Assembly: GCA_965649825.1 (NCBI GenBank) | Contig: OZ287696.1 | Location: forward strand, 682,001 to 746,000 | Length of the DNA stretch: 64,000 bases | From: Penicillus capitatus | Taxonomy: Eukaryota > Chlorophyta | Direction of reading: 5' to 3' | Shown here: in pieces, positions 48,701-59,320 of the stretch | How positions within the stretch are numbered: the stretch's first letter is position 1 | Layout: each line of letters opens with the position of its first letter | Translations under genes and position numbers: made by a program | The notes under the pieces: generated by a model | The model's database searches: none | Told to the model about the DNA's origin: nothing | The model's input: the letters and a program-made list of their open reading frames with translations, nothing else

Positions 48701-48912
48701 AGGGTTTGTTTGTCATTTTTATTAGTACTCCCACAACATTAAGCACTCCTACTGAGGATGACATCATGCGTTCTGTTATGTTGCATAATGTCGCTTCAGA
48801 AGATATTGGAACTTGGACTAAAGACGATGTTGAATGTTTTTTTCAACGGTTGAAGGAAGAATTCTTTGACAGTTTTCCTGGATTGAGGCAATACTTTAAA
48901 ACGAAGAACTGA
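45725..48912 (+). pseudogene. NACHT STAND NTPase, frameshifted copy lacking the HEAT array
   Basis: Inverted paralogue of the gene at 21784-26751. Exon 1 (45725-45801), a 50-nt intron, exon 2 (45852-47367) and a 52-nt intron (47368-47419) are conserved. In exon 3 a 2-nt insertion in a GA run near 47567-47580 shifts the spliced frame, giving a stop near 47782 before the NACHT motifs. If the 52-nt intron stays in the RNA (52 + 2 = 54), the frame is continuous from exon 2 into NACHT: Walker A VLIYGNPGSGKTCITKVVAN, Walker B TLLVVDGLDEAND, and LTFQEYFA. About 1.8 kb encoding the linker and all 11 HEAT units is then missing, in frame, and the tail resumes TATLDGMDLNTVIPSAINFS to YFKTKN. It is either a decaying copy or a gene using intron retention to make a HEAT-less NACHT protein. 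Confidence 0.75.
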
Positions 48913-49690
48913 ATCAATGGAAAGCAACGTTCGTTATCCATTTAGTTATTTGTATGACGCGGATCGATTAACTGTTTGCGCTGTATGGCATTAGTTTGGA
49001 ACTTCTCTGTTTGAATAAGCGAGAAATACTCTATCTCTTTGATTATATCGATTAAGCTGTCAAGGGACAGCTGTTAACTTCGCTGTCGTACTCTTTGGAC
49101 AGCTGTCCCCTTTCGGGTCATATCAACATCTGGATACCTAAACACGTCCCCTGTAGTAACTCTATCTCGTCTGTAATCCATAGTGTTCGTAGCATCCCAC
49201 CTCGACGTAAGCAATTTCTAGTTTCGGAATTAGTTGACTGAGGTTACATCAGAATCAAATCTGATAGCTCAGTTTCAGTTTTGTATTTAGGCTTTGTTGT
49301 GTTTCAAAACAGCTGAAAAGTGAAGAAGCATTATCTGTGTCCATTGCCCAAATCACATGTCAAAGGCTGACGGTGTTCGAACTCTGATTCATACTCACAT
49401 GTGTTTATTGCGATGTTTTGCGAGTTGGCATTTGAAGCGATGCGAAACTCTTCGTTTTATCTCATCAAAACGCCTTATTTACTTCTTGACCATGAGCCAC
49501 AATGAATGAAACCTGCAACATCCTAGAGAGCTCGATTACAAAAGCTATCGTCATAAGCACAGTGAAGGTAATCTTCACATCCGTGGTTTTTGGCTTCATC
49601 GCCGCCTAGACATCAAATCTCTGCCTATCGAGGAGTTAGAGACGTCGAATGGTAGACATATATCAAAGGATCGTTCATGAAATAATTGTT
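45725..49690 (+). repeat. Right arm of the inverted NACHT duplication
   Basis: Matches the minus strand at 21040-26752, including 5' leader and about 780 bp of 3' flank. In the flank, 49340-49420 aligns with 21430-21520, and 49575-49685 aligns with 21050-21180 (shared caaatctctg/gaggagttaga-type words). Flank divergence exceeds that in coding sequence. Confidence 0.8.
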
Positions 49691-50129
49691 GCGCTTGACT
49701 CGACTTTTACCTTTTCTGCTCTGAAATGTGGTTGATAGAAATGCTCCATTGAATGGGAAAACATCGCATGGTCACTGAGTGTTTTCATTGAAGGTAACAT
49801 CGGCCACCACATCATTATCTCTAGTGTTAAGCATATTCATTGTTTTTCCCTGACAAAACAGTTCTCTTTATTGTCACGATTTACCTGGTCAAGGGCACCA
49901 TCTACGGTTGCCGTTTCTGTGGTTTCTCTAATGAGAGGGTCAAGGCTGAGGTGTCGCTGGGACGAGTATCTGCATGTGTTTCTCATTTCCTATCGCTCGA
50001 TTTCGATGAGATGATATGGGAAGGTCCGTCCGAGTATGTATGATTTCATTAAGCTGTCCTGAACGACTTACTCTAGACAGAGAGTCGGGAGGACACCTCT
50101 AACTTTCACACAAAAAGAGACTTTTACAC
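48913..50129. other. Interval: duplicated flank, then no gene seen
   Basis: 48913-49690 is the duplicated 3' flank. Within it a frame reading LDIKSLPIEELETSNGRHIS is shared without gaps with LDIKSLFLEELKSSNGRHTS on the left arm, so a small gene or terminal exon may exist. From 49690 to 50129 I see nothing supportable. Confidence 0.45.
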
Positions 50130-50790
50130 TCATTCATGTCCAGAGATTTGCAAGTACCTTCGACCATTCTATCAATACGTTTAACCACGTCATTACAACA
50201 AAGGCCATGGTGGCACAGAGAACCAAATCTTTTGCAAGGTGAAAGGCTTTCCCGGGATTCTGTCTTTCAAATCGCTCAAAGCGGCCGTAATGCACAATAT
50301 GGCAGAGAAGAACTGTGCCATGTCAAAATCAATCATGCATGTTCCTGTCCTCTTCCTCTTGCCTAGTCTTCTCTTTTCTTTCTCGATGACCCTCTCGACA
50401 AAATCGCGTACAATGCTGTTTCAGTCCATCGTCATTATCTTACGCAGACATATCACACAGCGTCCTTCAGTATTTTCAAGTTAACATCGCCATCCACTCA
50501 CTTGACGATGCATTGGAAGTAGGAGGACAGTGGTCTGTCCATGCCGACCACAAAGTGGAAATCTCGCGCGACAGAACGGGAAAAGTAGGAGGTACATCCG
50601 GAGGCGGGGGCGGAAGCAATGTTCCGTGGACTGATTCTTCTTTCACTTTCTGGACCTTCTTGTCTCCTCCTCTTCCCTCTTCCCTGTGACACCAATCCAC
50701 TTTTCCTACAGAGATCAACATTTTCCGCCTTACCTCCTCGGTGACGGTGGGCTTTCCAAGGTCTCGTGGCTCAGAAGTGCATTACTGTAC
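50130..50790 (-). CDS. Unassigned conserved-looking protein, 5' end unresolved
   Basis: Not recognised, but strongly protein-like and held together by three in-phase introns. The visible exons read SNALLSHETLESPPSP, then (after a donor GTAAGG and a 28-nt intron) an Arg-rich stretch and SRSVARDFHFVVGMDRPLSS with YFQCIVK. A donor GTGAGT follows, and the next exon reads IVRDFVERVIEKEKRRLGKR, FDMAQFFSAILCITAALSDL and KDRIPGKPFTLQKIWFSVPP. A last 43-nt intron gives LYLQISGHE and the stop. A hydrophobic helix lies around FFSAILCITAAL. The ATG at about 50874 is a candidate start, but its frame does not join by the obvious intron. It is divergent from the SR-protein gene. Confidence 0.6.
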
Positions 50791-50944
50791 GAACTGCACA
50801 GACAAAGCACGAGTCCTGCGTTGCTGCCGTGCAGTGGAGCAAACTTGCTTCAGCAACAGATGGCGACCTTCCATCGTTATTGATGTGACACGCGCGTCGG
50901 TCTGCTGCTTTTACCCTTGCATTCGAAGCCAGTTGATTCGAGTA

Positions 50945-52223
50945 TGTATCACGACGACAGAACTGAACGGAACTATACGCGAGAGCGTCGCTACGACCGC
51001 TATGATAACAGATGTGACCATCGCCACGACGGTCGCTATGACAGTCGCTATGACCGACGTTATGAAAGAAACGACAGCTACAGGAACGACTCTTATCGCC
51101 GGTACCACTCTTCGACTCCATCCCCCTCGTCTACAGTTCTGTGAATGTCAGTCGCTCTGGCTATGAGCGTCGAGACTATGGACGTGGAACAAGCAACTAT
51201 GCACCCCCTCGACGCGAGAATCAGCCCATGACCCGTGAACAGCTGGAACGCCGTGTCTACTGTCACAATCTCTCTTACCGCAGCTCCTGGCAGGCGAGCC
51301 CCATCGGGATTCCAAATCACCTGTCACATCATCTCACTGTAGGATCTGAAAGACTACATGAGACAGGCAGGAGATGTTGAACATGTGCGGATCATGGAGG
51401 ATAGTGAAGGTCGTTCCCGGGTATGTCTTGTGAGGAGTCCATGGCTTCCGTGGAGTCACATGGCGGACCACTCGATTCACATTTGTTGCTGCACTATTTT
51501 CTGTCTTTGATGCTGATGCTGATGATGCTGATGGTTACACCGAGAGAGAACGGGATTCGTTACCCTCTGTTCAAAGGAGATCGGTGACGCATGTTTGGAT
51601 TGGTGTTGAAGGGATGCGCTGTGGTCATGTTTACGTCGAAGGAAGGAGCCCGTAAGGCAATCAAAACCCTCAACGACACTCAGTTTGGCGGTAACACTCT
51701 CTCTGCATGTTCAGTTCTGTCCATCCAGGAGATGATGTCGTTTGCAGGGCGTTCTATCTTTGTCCGCGAAGATCGTGCCTACAGCGAAAGAAAATCATCC
51801 AAAGACAGCAGACGCCGTGATTCCTCCACCGATTCTTCCTCCGAATCCGAAAGCAGCTCCCCCAAAAGATCTAGTCGGAGAGATCATCACCATCACCGTG
51901 AGAAAGATGAAGATCACGGAAGATCTTCAAAGCATCGACACCGATCTCGTTCGCGCAGTCCGTCAAGGTAGACAGGACAGAAGGAAAGAAGCTCTTTATT
52001 TCCTTGTCCTGTTTCGCCAGTCACTCCTCCAGTCGCGATGACGAGCGTCGTCATCGAGATCGCTCCTCTGAGAGAAGTTCAAGTCGTGAAGATGACAAAG
52101 CGTCTTCACGAGAAGAGAAGAACGATGAAGTCACGGCATCTGTCACATCGTTCTCTTGTTGATGAATGTTGTTGGATTTTGATTTAGGATGCAAAGCATT
52201 CCAAAGAAGAGCGTGATGCATAG
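50945..52223 (+). CDS. SR-type RNA-binding protein with one RRM
   Basis: Predicted splicing or mRNA-export factor. The N-terminus is an Arg/Tyr/Asp repeat region (MYHDDRTERNYTRERRYDRY onward). One RRM follows: RNP2 VYCHNLSY, DLKDYMRQAGDVEHVRIMED, RNP1 RGCAVVMF and EGARKAIKTLNDTQF, closing GGRSIFVREDR after splicing out an internal intron. The C-terminus is rich in Ser-Arg and acidic-basic mixed dipeptides (RHRSRSRSPSR, then RRHRDRSSERSSSREDD). The last exon is short: an in-phase 46-nt intron after EVTAS leads to DAKHSKEERDA and the stop at 52223. The architecture resembles Gbp2/Hrb1 or SRSF proteins with a charged N-terminal domain. RNA target unknown. Confidence 0.82.
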
Positions 52224-52297
52224 TTGTTTGTCATCTGATGTTCTGTTTGGCCTGTTTGAGTTCAAGGATGTCTGTTTGGGACGTTTACAAGAGGATT

Positions 52298-53719
52298 TTA
52301 CCATATGAATCGTGCCTCTGTCCCATCATCCCACAGAAACGGTTTCAGCAGGAAGAGACGGAGAATCCAGCAATTGAGGACTGCATAGACAGAAAACTGG
52401 ACAAGTAGCCAAGGGCGATTTAAGGATGGCAGATTGAGGGCAGCTAAAAACGTAGGAGGAAGAAAGTACCTGCCACAGAAGAAGATATAACCAGCATCTG
52501 GTGCAGCAATGGTGCTTACCGGAGTTCCAGCAGTCCACTGGGTACGATCGAGGCGCTGCTGCAGAGAAGGAAGGCCAGTGTCCACAAAGGACCTTTTGCC
52601 CGATTGAGGGTCCTCATCGTCACAAAGGCAGCTGTCCATGTCAGTGGCAACAAGATAAAGACCAGTCTATCTTGTGACAGTACCCTTCTCCAAAGATAAA
52701 ATGTCACATGTCTGTTGTCAGCTAAGAGATATGGATGTGCTATTCTGCCATAGAACAACGAAAGAGATAGAGCGACACAGACTAGGATACTAGAGAAAAG
52801 GGCGGCTCCACTAGAAAGGTGGGAGAGAAGAGATTTCATGAGTTGCGGAGGGGAAATGAAGGGAAAGAACAGAAGTAAGAGAAAGAGAAAGAGATAAGGG
52901 ATTTGAGCACCGTGCAACGCAGGCTGATGGGCTGCTTTGTCGCCCACGACAATACCGCCATTGTACACAACGAATCCGACGAAACTCAGCAAAACCAAGA
53001 GATGTGGCCATGAGAATTTCAACAGTGCGGTCCTCCTGTGCCATGCCTTTCGAATCAGAGCCTGAATTTCAGACCACAGTGTCGAATTCGGTGGAAGCTC
53101 GAGTTTGAGAAATCGCAAGATCGTCTCAAACAACAAGAAAGCGACCCAAATGACATTCGTCTGTCGGACCAGAATCGAGAGCCATCCCATCAAAGCAGCC
53201 CATGCATTACGTTGTTGAAGGGAAAGGAGGTAGGTTAACAGGATGAGAGACATCGACATCATGTCCGTGTAGAACAGGAAGGTGTAGAACCAGTAGACAG
53301 GGAAAAAACTCAAACAGACACTCCACTCTTTACTCTCTTGGCCTTCATGGATTCTATCCCGTACGGCTTTCATCAGAAGAGAATTGCACAACCATAGAGA
53401 GAGGTTGAAGGACCGGAGCACGAACAGATGGCAGCCCACTCCAGTGAGCCAACCAACGCTACGAGAGTAGACTGCCGCTAATAGATGAAATCCAGCAGGA
53501 GTCGTGATCTTGGGATCCCAAGTCCAGAAATCTCCTTGACAGTAGCGCTGTGTTTGGGGAACATGGAAGATTTCGTCCTGCACGTTGCGAGACGCAGCTC
53601 AGCTGCTACGCGCGACGTGTATGCGGTACCATGTATGCGACAGGAACGACGTAGGAAACGAGGATCCATGTAAACAGGACGAACAGTTGTGGGACATAAG
53701 GAATAAATTGTTGCATCAT
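52298..53719 (-). CDS. ALG10: ALG10, ER alpha-1,2-glucosyltransferase
   Basis: Adds the terminal (third) glucose to the dolichol-linked oligosaccharide in the ER lumen, completing the N-glycan donor. Exon 1 from 53719 gives MMQQFIPYVPQLFVLFTWIL and a first membrane helix, ending VPVAYM. An in-phase 52-nt intron leads to the family signature DEIFHVPQTQRYCQGDFWTW and DPKITTPAG. Then many hydrophobic helices, LSILVRQTNVIWVAFLLFE, HPYLLADNRHVTFYLWRRVL, and a last exon ending LFLLKPFLWDDGTEARFIW. This matches the multi-spanning layout and usual length (about 450 residues). Its start codon overlaps the stop codon of PPME1 (ATGA), so the two genes lie head to tail with no spacer. Confidence 0.9.
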
Positions 53720-55015
53720 TTTCGATGAAGAAAGGGCAAAGGACTCTGTCCAATTCTAAACTTCGCAATAAATTGTGTCAGCAACTGAGCCACGCGTTGT
53801 GGATCATCTTCATGAATGGCATGACCAGCCGTAGGCATCAAGGCTAGTTGGAATTTTCCCTGCATTTGACCGACAGTCAATATCTTGTCCAGTCGATCCG
53901 TCCCGGCCAGGCAGAGGAGCTTCGGAATGGATAAGCGGAGAAAAAGTTCACTCAATCCAAGGTACCATTCGGTCCAATACGGCTCAGAAGATAGGAGAGG
54001 TGTGCGCCAATGCCATTCCCCGTCAGCAGCTACAAGCATTGAGGGTATAGAAATGGCAGCGGACTCTTCCTGTTTGCACATCTTTGCGGCCAAAGCCCAA
54101 TCCACAGCAGATTCGAGTGACGAGAAGGATGTAGGGCGTTTTTTGATGACGCTTCTCATGTAAGGCAACGATGCTGTATCCGAAAATGAGAAGGCGAAGT
54201 GTGCGAGATGGGAGGTACCGATGGCCGTGCCTTCTACCACATCGATGACGACAATGCCTTCTAGACGCGCCATACGTCCCGTTGCTGCTGCTCGAACTGC
54301 CATCGCTGCTCCCATACTGTGCCCCACCATAACTAAAGGATGCTTCGAAACGCTGTCCTCTTTCTGAAGGCTGTCCCATACAGCAACGATATCTTCTGTC
54401 AGAGTCTGGGAAATACAGGAATCAGACACAGTGGCCTCGTACTCATTTAACAGGAGAGATGCCTGTGCGGACAGATCGCTTTCGTCTTGATGGGAGCTCT
54501 TTCCGTGTCCACGCATATCCATCGCCCACAGATGAAATCTAAGCCACCGAACTTGAATCATATTTTGCCTCTATTGGACAGCTTGTCTATCTTTCATAGA
54601 AACGTCACATAGATCAGAAACACCTTTCATGCATTCATGGATGGCACTGCCATCATCAGATCGACCTTTTGATTGTGCTCATCATTTTAGGACAAGTAAA
54701 AGATGCATTCCACGCTGAATATTTACCTTTCTTTAAGATGTCCAACCATAACAGACCACGTCAATGAAGAGTATCCGCCGCCATGTATCAAGAGCAGACT
54801 AGGTCCATCCTTGATTCCTGTTTCGTAAACACAGAAGGTGCCATCTCTACACACAATGTCATGTTTCGTAACCAGGAAATCATTTCTGTCCACCTCTCCG
54901 GCACCTCCACGTGACGGCATTGGTCCCAGTAGACTTGCCAGTCTGGCGGGATATTCTTCTCCGTTGTCGGACGTCGAAGTTCGCTACTATGATCTTCCTG
55001 CACGATAGGCAACAT
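53716..55015 (-). CDS. PPME1: Protein phosphatase methylesterase 1
   Basis: Alpha/beta hydrolase that removes the C-terminal methyl ester from the PP2A catalytic subunit and can inactivate PP2A. Exon 1 starts MLPIVQEDHSSELRRPTTEK and contains PPDWQVYWDQCRHVEVPER, the N-terminal PPME motif, joined by an in-phase 47-nt intron to DGTFCVYETGIKDGPSLLLI and HGGGYSSLTW (oxyanion-loop region). Then WAMDMRGHGKSS, the nucleophile elbow VMVGHSMGAAMAVRAA with catalytic Ser, and GIVVIDVVEGTAI, a PPME hallmark. The C-terminal part has TAGHAIHEDDP with the expected catalytic His. The stop TGA at 53716-53718 overlaps the ALG10 start. Confidence 0.9.
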
Positions 55016-57512
55016 AGTTCCTCTTTAGTTTCTACGAAATGTACGACAATTTTGGCATTCGATGTTCAACGTGCTGTTCTTCTTACGACTGTGCCGTAAT
55101 TTAGGTACAATGGCCGAGACTGAACGACGCAAGGGCATCTCGGTTGCTGATGTCTGTCTACAGAGATGACGCAGGAGATCAAGTGCAAAAAACGTTGTCG
55201 GCCAGATTTTCTTCCAAGAAGTACCGCTTACATTTTAGAAAGATCATTGGCGATTCTAGATAAGATTCTCTTTCTTCTCTTATCTTTTCTCGGGTTACCG
55301 TTGATGGCCATCTTCTGGCAGTTCAGAAACACCCCACAGAATGTCTGTTGTCGACAAAAATGAAGGCTTCAGGATACATATGTACTCTTTTTAGCTGAAA
55401 CTTGGCTTTGCTGACTGAAAAGTGGCGGCGAGGGTCATTCTCGATTGTCAAAAGACAGGTCCATGTTTATAATATGTTGACATAATCCAGTCTTAACTCG
55501 GAGATGACTGACAAGTGACGGAGAACGCTGACTGCGTGTGATTCACTGACAAAGAGCGTAAGCAATGCGCCGTCCTCGATCACCGAGAAACTGCAATCTT
55601 TTCGGTAGCTGTTTTTGTTATCTAGAGTGTACAGATGACCGTTGGAATCAACTGTAATGTCCTGTTTCATGCGTTTTTAAGCCTTTGAAATCTAGTCTCT
55701 GCCAGCAAATGCGGTTCTGACTGCTGTTTTGATGAAATGGGTAGCGCACTGACAATCAGCACAAGAGCACTGAGGGAGCATGACATCATTTAAGTGCTTT
55801 TCCAGACTGTTTCTGCAGTTAGTCCCTTTTCCAGAGACTAAACCGGCCACGAAACCAGTTTCCATCGAAAAAGGAACGTCAAACAGAATCGACAAGCATA
55901 AAAGTCAAAAAAGTTGATTGATGACCAACACGTGCCATTCGAATTATCTAAAATAAGTAAGTGACTGCGTTATATTACTCTTCTCTCACTCATTGTGCGG
56001 CCTTCGCAGAGGCGTGACTGAACGAGCGTCAGTCTTCTGCTTCTCGCATTAAAAAGTCCGAATGATTTCACAAGCGCACAATGGAATAACAAATTGGACA
56101 TGTGAAGCAATTTATTTGTTGTTCACGGCATCCGTTAGTCGAGCGTTTGACTTTATTTCAAAGAAAAGAATCGAACAAGGTAAGGAATTCGACAGTGGCC
56201 CCTTCTCACGAACAGAGTGATATCTAAAATACCGAACGTCAACAGCCAGTTCGTTTGTTCAATTCCAGAGCAAACAGTCAGTCGATGTAACCTCAACGCG
56301 CAAGTCGCATGACAACGAGTTTACAGAACTGATGACGATCCCAGCCATAACTTTATTGTCTTTATTTACCCGGGACGAATCAAGGAAGATCAGTCTTGGA
56401 ATTGCTCCTTAGGTGGAAGAATAGTAACAGATCCGTAGTGGAAACACATCCGTCTCGATTTCGCAATTTCACTGGTCATTTAGTGTGATCGGGGTCACAC
56501 TTTTCGGGGGAGATATCACTGCCATCGTCCTCGACGTCATTGAAGAGCTACTGTCTAACCGTTTTCGAGTGGCCGGTGTCAATCGTCACTTACGGTTAAT
56601 TCTGGTGGATGAAGCAGAGGCAGCGATCTTGACACTGTCGCGTCCAACTGTTAGCACAGAGGTCCTTTCCTCTAACGAATAAGGGTAAGCAGAAAGTATG
56701 AGAATTAACGCTTTTTCGGATTCGATGTTTGCCTTGCAGCTCTCTCTCTCTCTAGGAGCTGCAAGAAAGCTGCCAGACTTCCGCACAGTCATCGTCATTC
56801 TATGGATGTAGCCAATCGCTGACAAGGTATCTGCCCACACGGGCGATTTTCAGCGATCCAATTGTTGAAGCTCTGCACCTTTGCAGCTCTGCCTGAACTA
56901 GCAATGCGAGAGATTGGAAGAACAAGAGTGGCTATGCAGATCTGATACCTGGTAGATCTCGTTGTCATTCCCGAAGGAAAACGCAACAACCAAAGATCCA
57001 TGTGCACATAAGAGCTTGTGGAACAGGTCGAAACTATTCCTTCGCCATTTTGGCTATCAACAACGTTCTGTTTGACGTGTCGAAAATCCATGGAACTCCG
57101 ATCACGTTCCCGGATGCACAGATAAGCAAACCAATTCGCTAAGGACCGTCCAAAATCCGTTGGATTGCACAGAGCTAGTGCAATTTTAGAAGTCGCCTCT
57201 CACAGTAGATCAGGTGAGTGCCCATCACATTTTGAATCTGGCGAAATCTGGCGAGGTAAATGGCACTGTCAGGTCAAATCTCCGCCTCGAAGACAATAGT
57301 CTTTGAGCAAGCAATGCTCGAGCAGACACGCCGTGGTTTTTATTCAAAGAACAGCGCGAGAATGAAGAGGTGGCGATTGGGTATTGGACTCATAAACGGC
57401 AAGTGAAGGGACCATCCGAGCATACGAGCGTCAGGTTGCGTTTTATACATCGACGATGTGACGCTTGTCTTCTTACACCCAAACCCACGTTTTCGACTCC
57501 GCAACTGTCGCC
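55016..57512. other. Long interval with only weak reading frames
   Basis: About 2.5 kb. Minus-strand frames at 55467-55895 include a Cys-rich stretch (LPQCSCADCQCATHF) that might be a small secreted protein. Minus 56795-57091 can be spliced in phase into an 80-residue protein ending QRLATSIE. A plus frame at 56485-56682 is also open. None has a recognised family or clear start, so I do not annotate them as genes. Confidence 0.4.
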
Positions 57513-58118
57513 ATGCATTCTCTCCTCGTTTTTCTCCTTCTGTCTGCGACAGTCTCGCTGGTTACTGCGAGAGAGATTTCATTCCTACCGTGCGGAGACG
57601 GCGCACCCCTTGCGCTGACGCGTGTCGACTTTTTCCCTTACCCATTGAAACCCGGAGACATCGGATCCGTCACCGTGACAGGCGTCCTCAGTTATCCTTC
57701 ATTCTCCTAGTGTGTTTTGAGGATGTCACACTTGTGTGTCCAAAGACAAGACGGTCCAAGGAGGAGCATATTCCTTCGAATTCGCACCCAGTCCGAGTTA
57801 TGCTACGCTTCCGGAAGAAGCACGAAGTGGCCATCTCTGTAACCTCATTCCCTGTCCTTCGGCACCCGGGCCCATTCTGTTCATGCTCCAAGCCAAAGTG
57901 CCTTCCGACATAGAAGCAGTACGGGATTCCCCTCAATCCCTGTTCTGATTAGCTTCATGAAGGACTCGTACGTTGTCAGAGCCACAGCGATCGATGAAAA
58001 AGAGGAGCCGCTGCTGTGTCTGGCGTTGTCCATTGAAGTAGAGGAAAAGAAGCATGAGAAGGGCGAGACCATGTCCAGCGAGTGGACTCAACCGGAGTTG
58101 CTGCGTTACCAGGTTTAG
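57513..58118 (+). CDS. ML-domain (MD-2-related lipid-recognition) secreted protein, copy 1
   Basis: NPC2-like lipid-binding protein, probably sterol or phospholipid carrying, in the secretory pathway. A clear signal peptide MHSLLVFLLLSATVSLVTA precedes the mature start REISFLPCGDG with the first ML cysteine. An in-phase 55-nt intron joins VTVTGVL to NKTVQGGAYSFEFAPSPSYA. Then HLCNLIPCPSAPGPILFML has the CxLxxCPSxPG-type cysteine pair characteristic of the family. A 44-nt intron leads to DSYVVRATAIDEKEEPLLCL and ALSIEVEE, the last strand pair. Four to five cysteines remain for the disulphides. Paralogue at 59321-59931 with matching intron layout. Confidence 0.82.
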
Positions 58119-58771
58119 CAAGAACCTCAAAAACGAAAGTCCGCCCATCTCCACGCAAAAGTGTTTCGAACTGCGCATTTTTATTGTTCCTGTCGAACCG
58201 TGTACATGCAAATTTTGAAGGGAGGTTTTGCGAAAATGATTTGTCAGCGATAGACATGCTGGTTGTGAAACATCGCGTCTCTGTATACCATCGTCGACTG
58301 CCGATGACTTTGTGCCCGAGAATGAAGTTGTATGGGGACAGATGCAGTTGATCTGTCACGTTCTTAGATTTATTGGCTTCCAAGAGTACAAGAAGCACAA
58401 CACGATGGGACTTGGTGTATCAATCTTGATGGCACTGATCGGTGTGAGAAGCACCATTCTGAAGAGGAGAGCGAGACGTACATATTGGCATAGATGGCGG
58501 CGATCTTCTGTTTGAATGTGCCACAGAAAGAAGCACTTGTTTTGGACACTCCGTGAGATCAGCCAACCCGCTGCTTCGAGGCATACATTGTATGTACCGG
58601 TTCCGCGAGCATAATACTCTGCGTGAAGGTGCGCAGTAGAAAGCGATTTCTCCTGTATGAAATGTTTGTTGGATAGATAAATGCAAAGCATGGCACAGGA
58701 GAAAATGTACAAACAAGCTAAGAAATGCTCTTCGGCAACATCAGGTTTGTATCACCATCGCACAGATCTAC
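58119..58771. other. Intergenic interval, no gene seen
   Basis: Open frames here are short and overlapping on both strands. The interval separates the first ML gene from the unassigned gene. Confidence 0.45.
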
Positions 58772-59210
58772 ATGAGCCATGACGCCTTGACGGTTCCCGT
58801 CCCATATACTGGACAGCCGCCGCCACTGCTCTCATCCTTTCTGCATCTACGAACGTTTCAATATTCGCCCAGTGGACGGAGCCATGCCTTGCAGCTCAAT
58901 TTCTACGATCATCCAGACGCATCCCTTTCTGACTTTCCAACAAACATTGCCATCCACCTCCGTAATCACAGACACCATATCTCAGCAACAGCCGAGCTGA
59001 TGGTGTTTTTCCTTTGCAGATCTCAGCCGAATTCCATGTCTACCGAGTGCTACACAATCTGTGATGGTGGTGATGGATAGGGAATGATGGTTTAACGAGC
59101 CTGCGAATGCTATTAGTGAAGAAGCAAACAGCGATGCAAGGTATTCGCTTGACGTAACCAAAGGCAAGGATCGAAAACTTCGCGATGCTATCGTCGATTT
59201 GCCAAAGTGA
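58772..59210 (+). CDS. Unassigned small protein between the ML genes
   Basis: Starts MSHDALTVPVPYTGQPPPLL, continues LHLRTFQYSPSGRSHALQLN and DFPTNIAIHL. Two in-phase introns (about 70 and 55 nt) then give PEFHVYRVLHN, followed by EEANSDARYSLDVTKGKDRK and IVDLPK with a stop at 59208-59210. The PVPYTGQ..P...GR...LQLNF...NIAIHL spacing loosely resembles the first half of a galectin fold, but the conserved HxNxR and WxxE carbohydrate-binding residues are not visible, so this is only a hint. The composition and spliced phase support a real gene. Confidence 0.45.
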
Positions 59211-59320
59211 AGCGCAACCGATCCGTGACAGCGAATTGGTATACTTGCGAACGCCCTGATGTGACGTTGGATGGCGGCGCCAAAGAAAAGAGTCCATCTG
59301 CGATTTGTGCGTCATTCGCC

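Noticed and set aside
45835-48912. The 1025-codon open frame as an ordinary intact single-exon gene
   Set aside because: It reads about 15-65 codons of Arg-rich, out-of-frame sequence between intron and GA insertion; comparison with the left copy shows it is open only if the 52-nt intron is kept.
56485-57091. Open frames on both strands in the long gap before the first ML gene
   Set aside because: Short, mutually overlapping, without recognisable domains; only one minus-strand pair splices in phase and it lacks a family.
58772-59080. Firm galectin assignment for the gene between the ML genes
   Set aside because: The strand spacing is suggestive, but the conserved sugar-binding residues are absent and splicing changes the sequence just where they would lie.
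59070-59090. An in-frame TGA followed by open sequence, suggesting selenocysteine or readthrough
   Set aside because: A 55-nt GT-AG intron in a different frame joins the flanking exons in phase and removes the TGA, so no recoding is needed.
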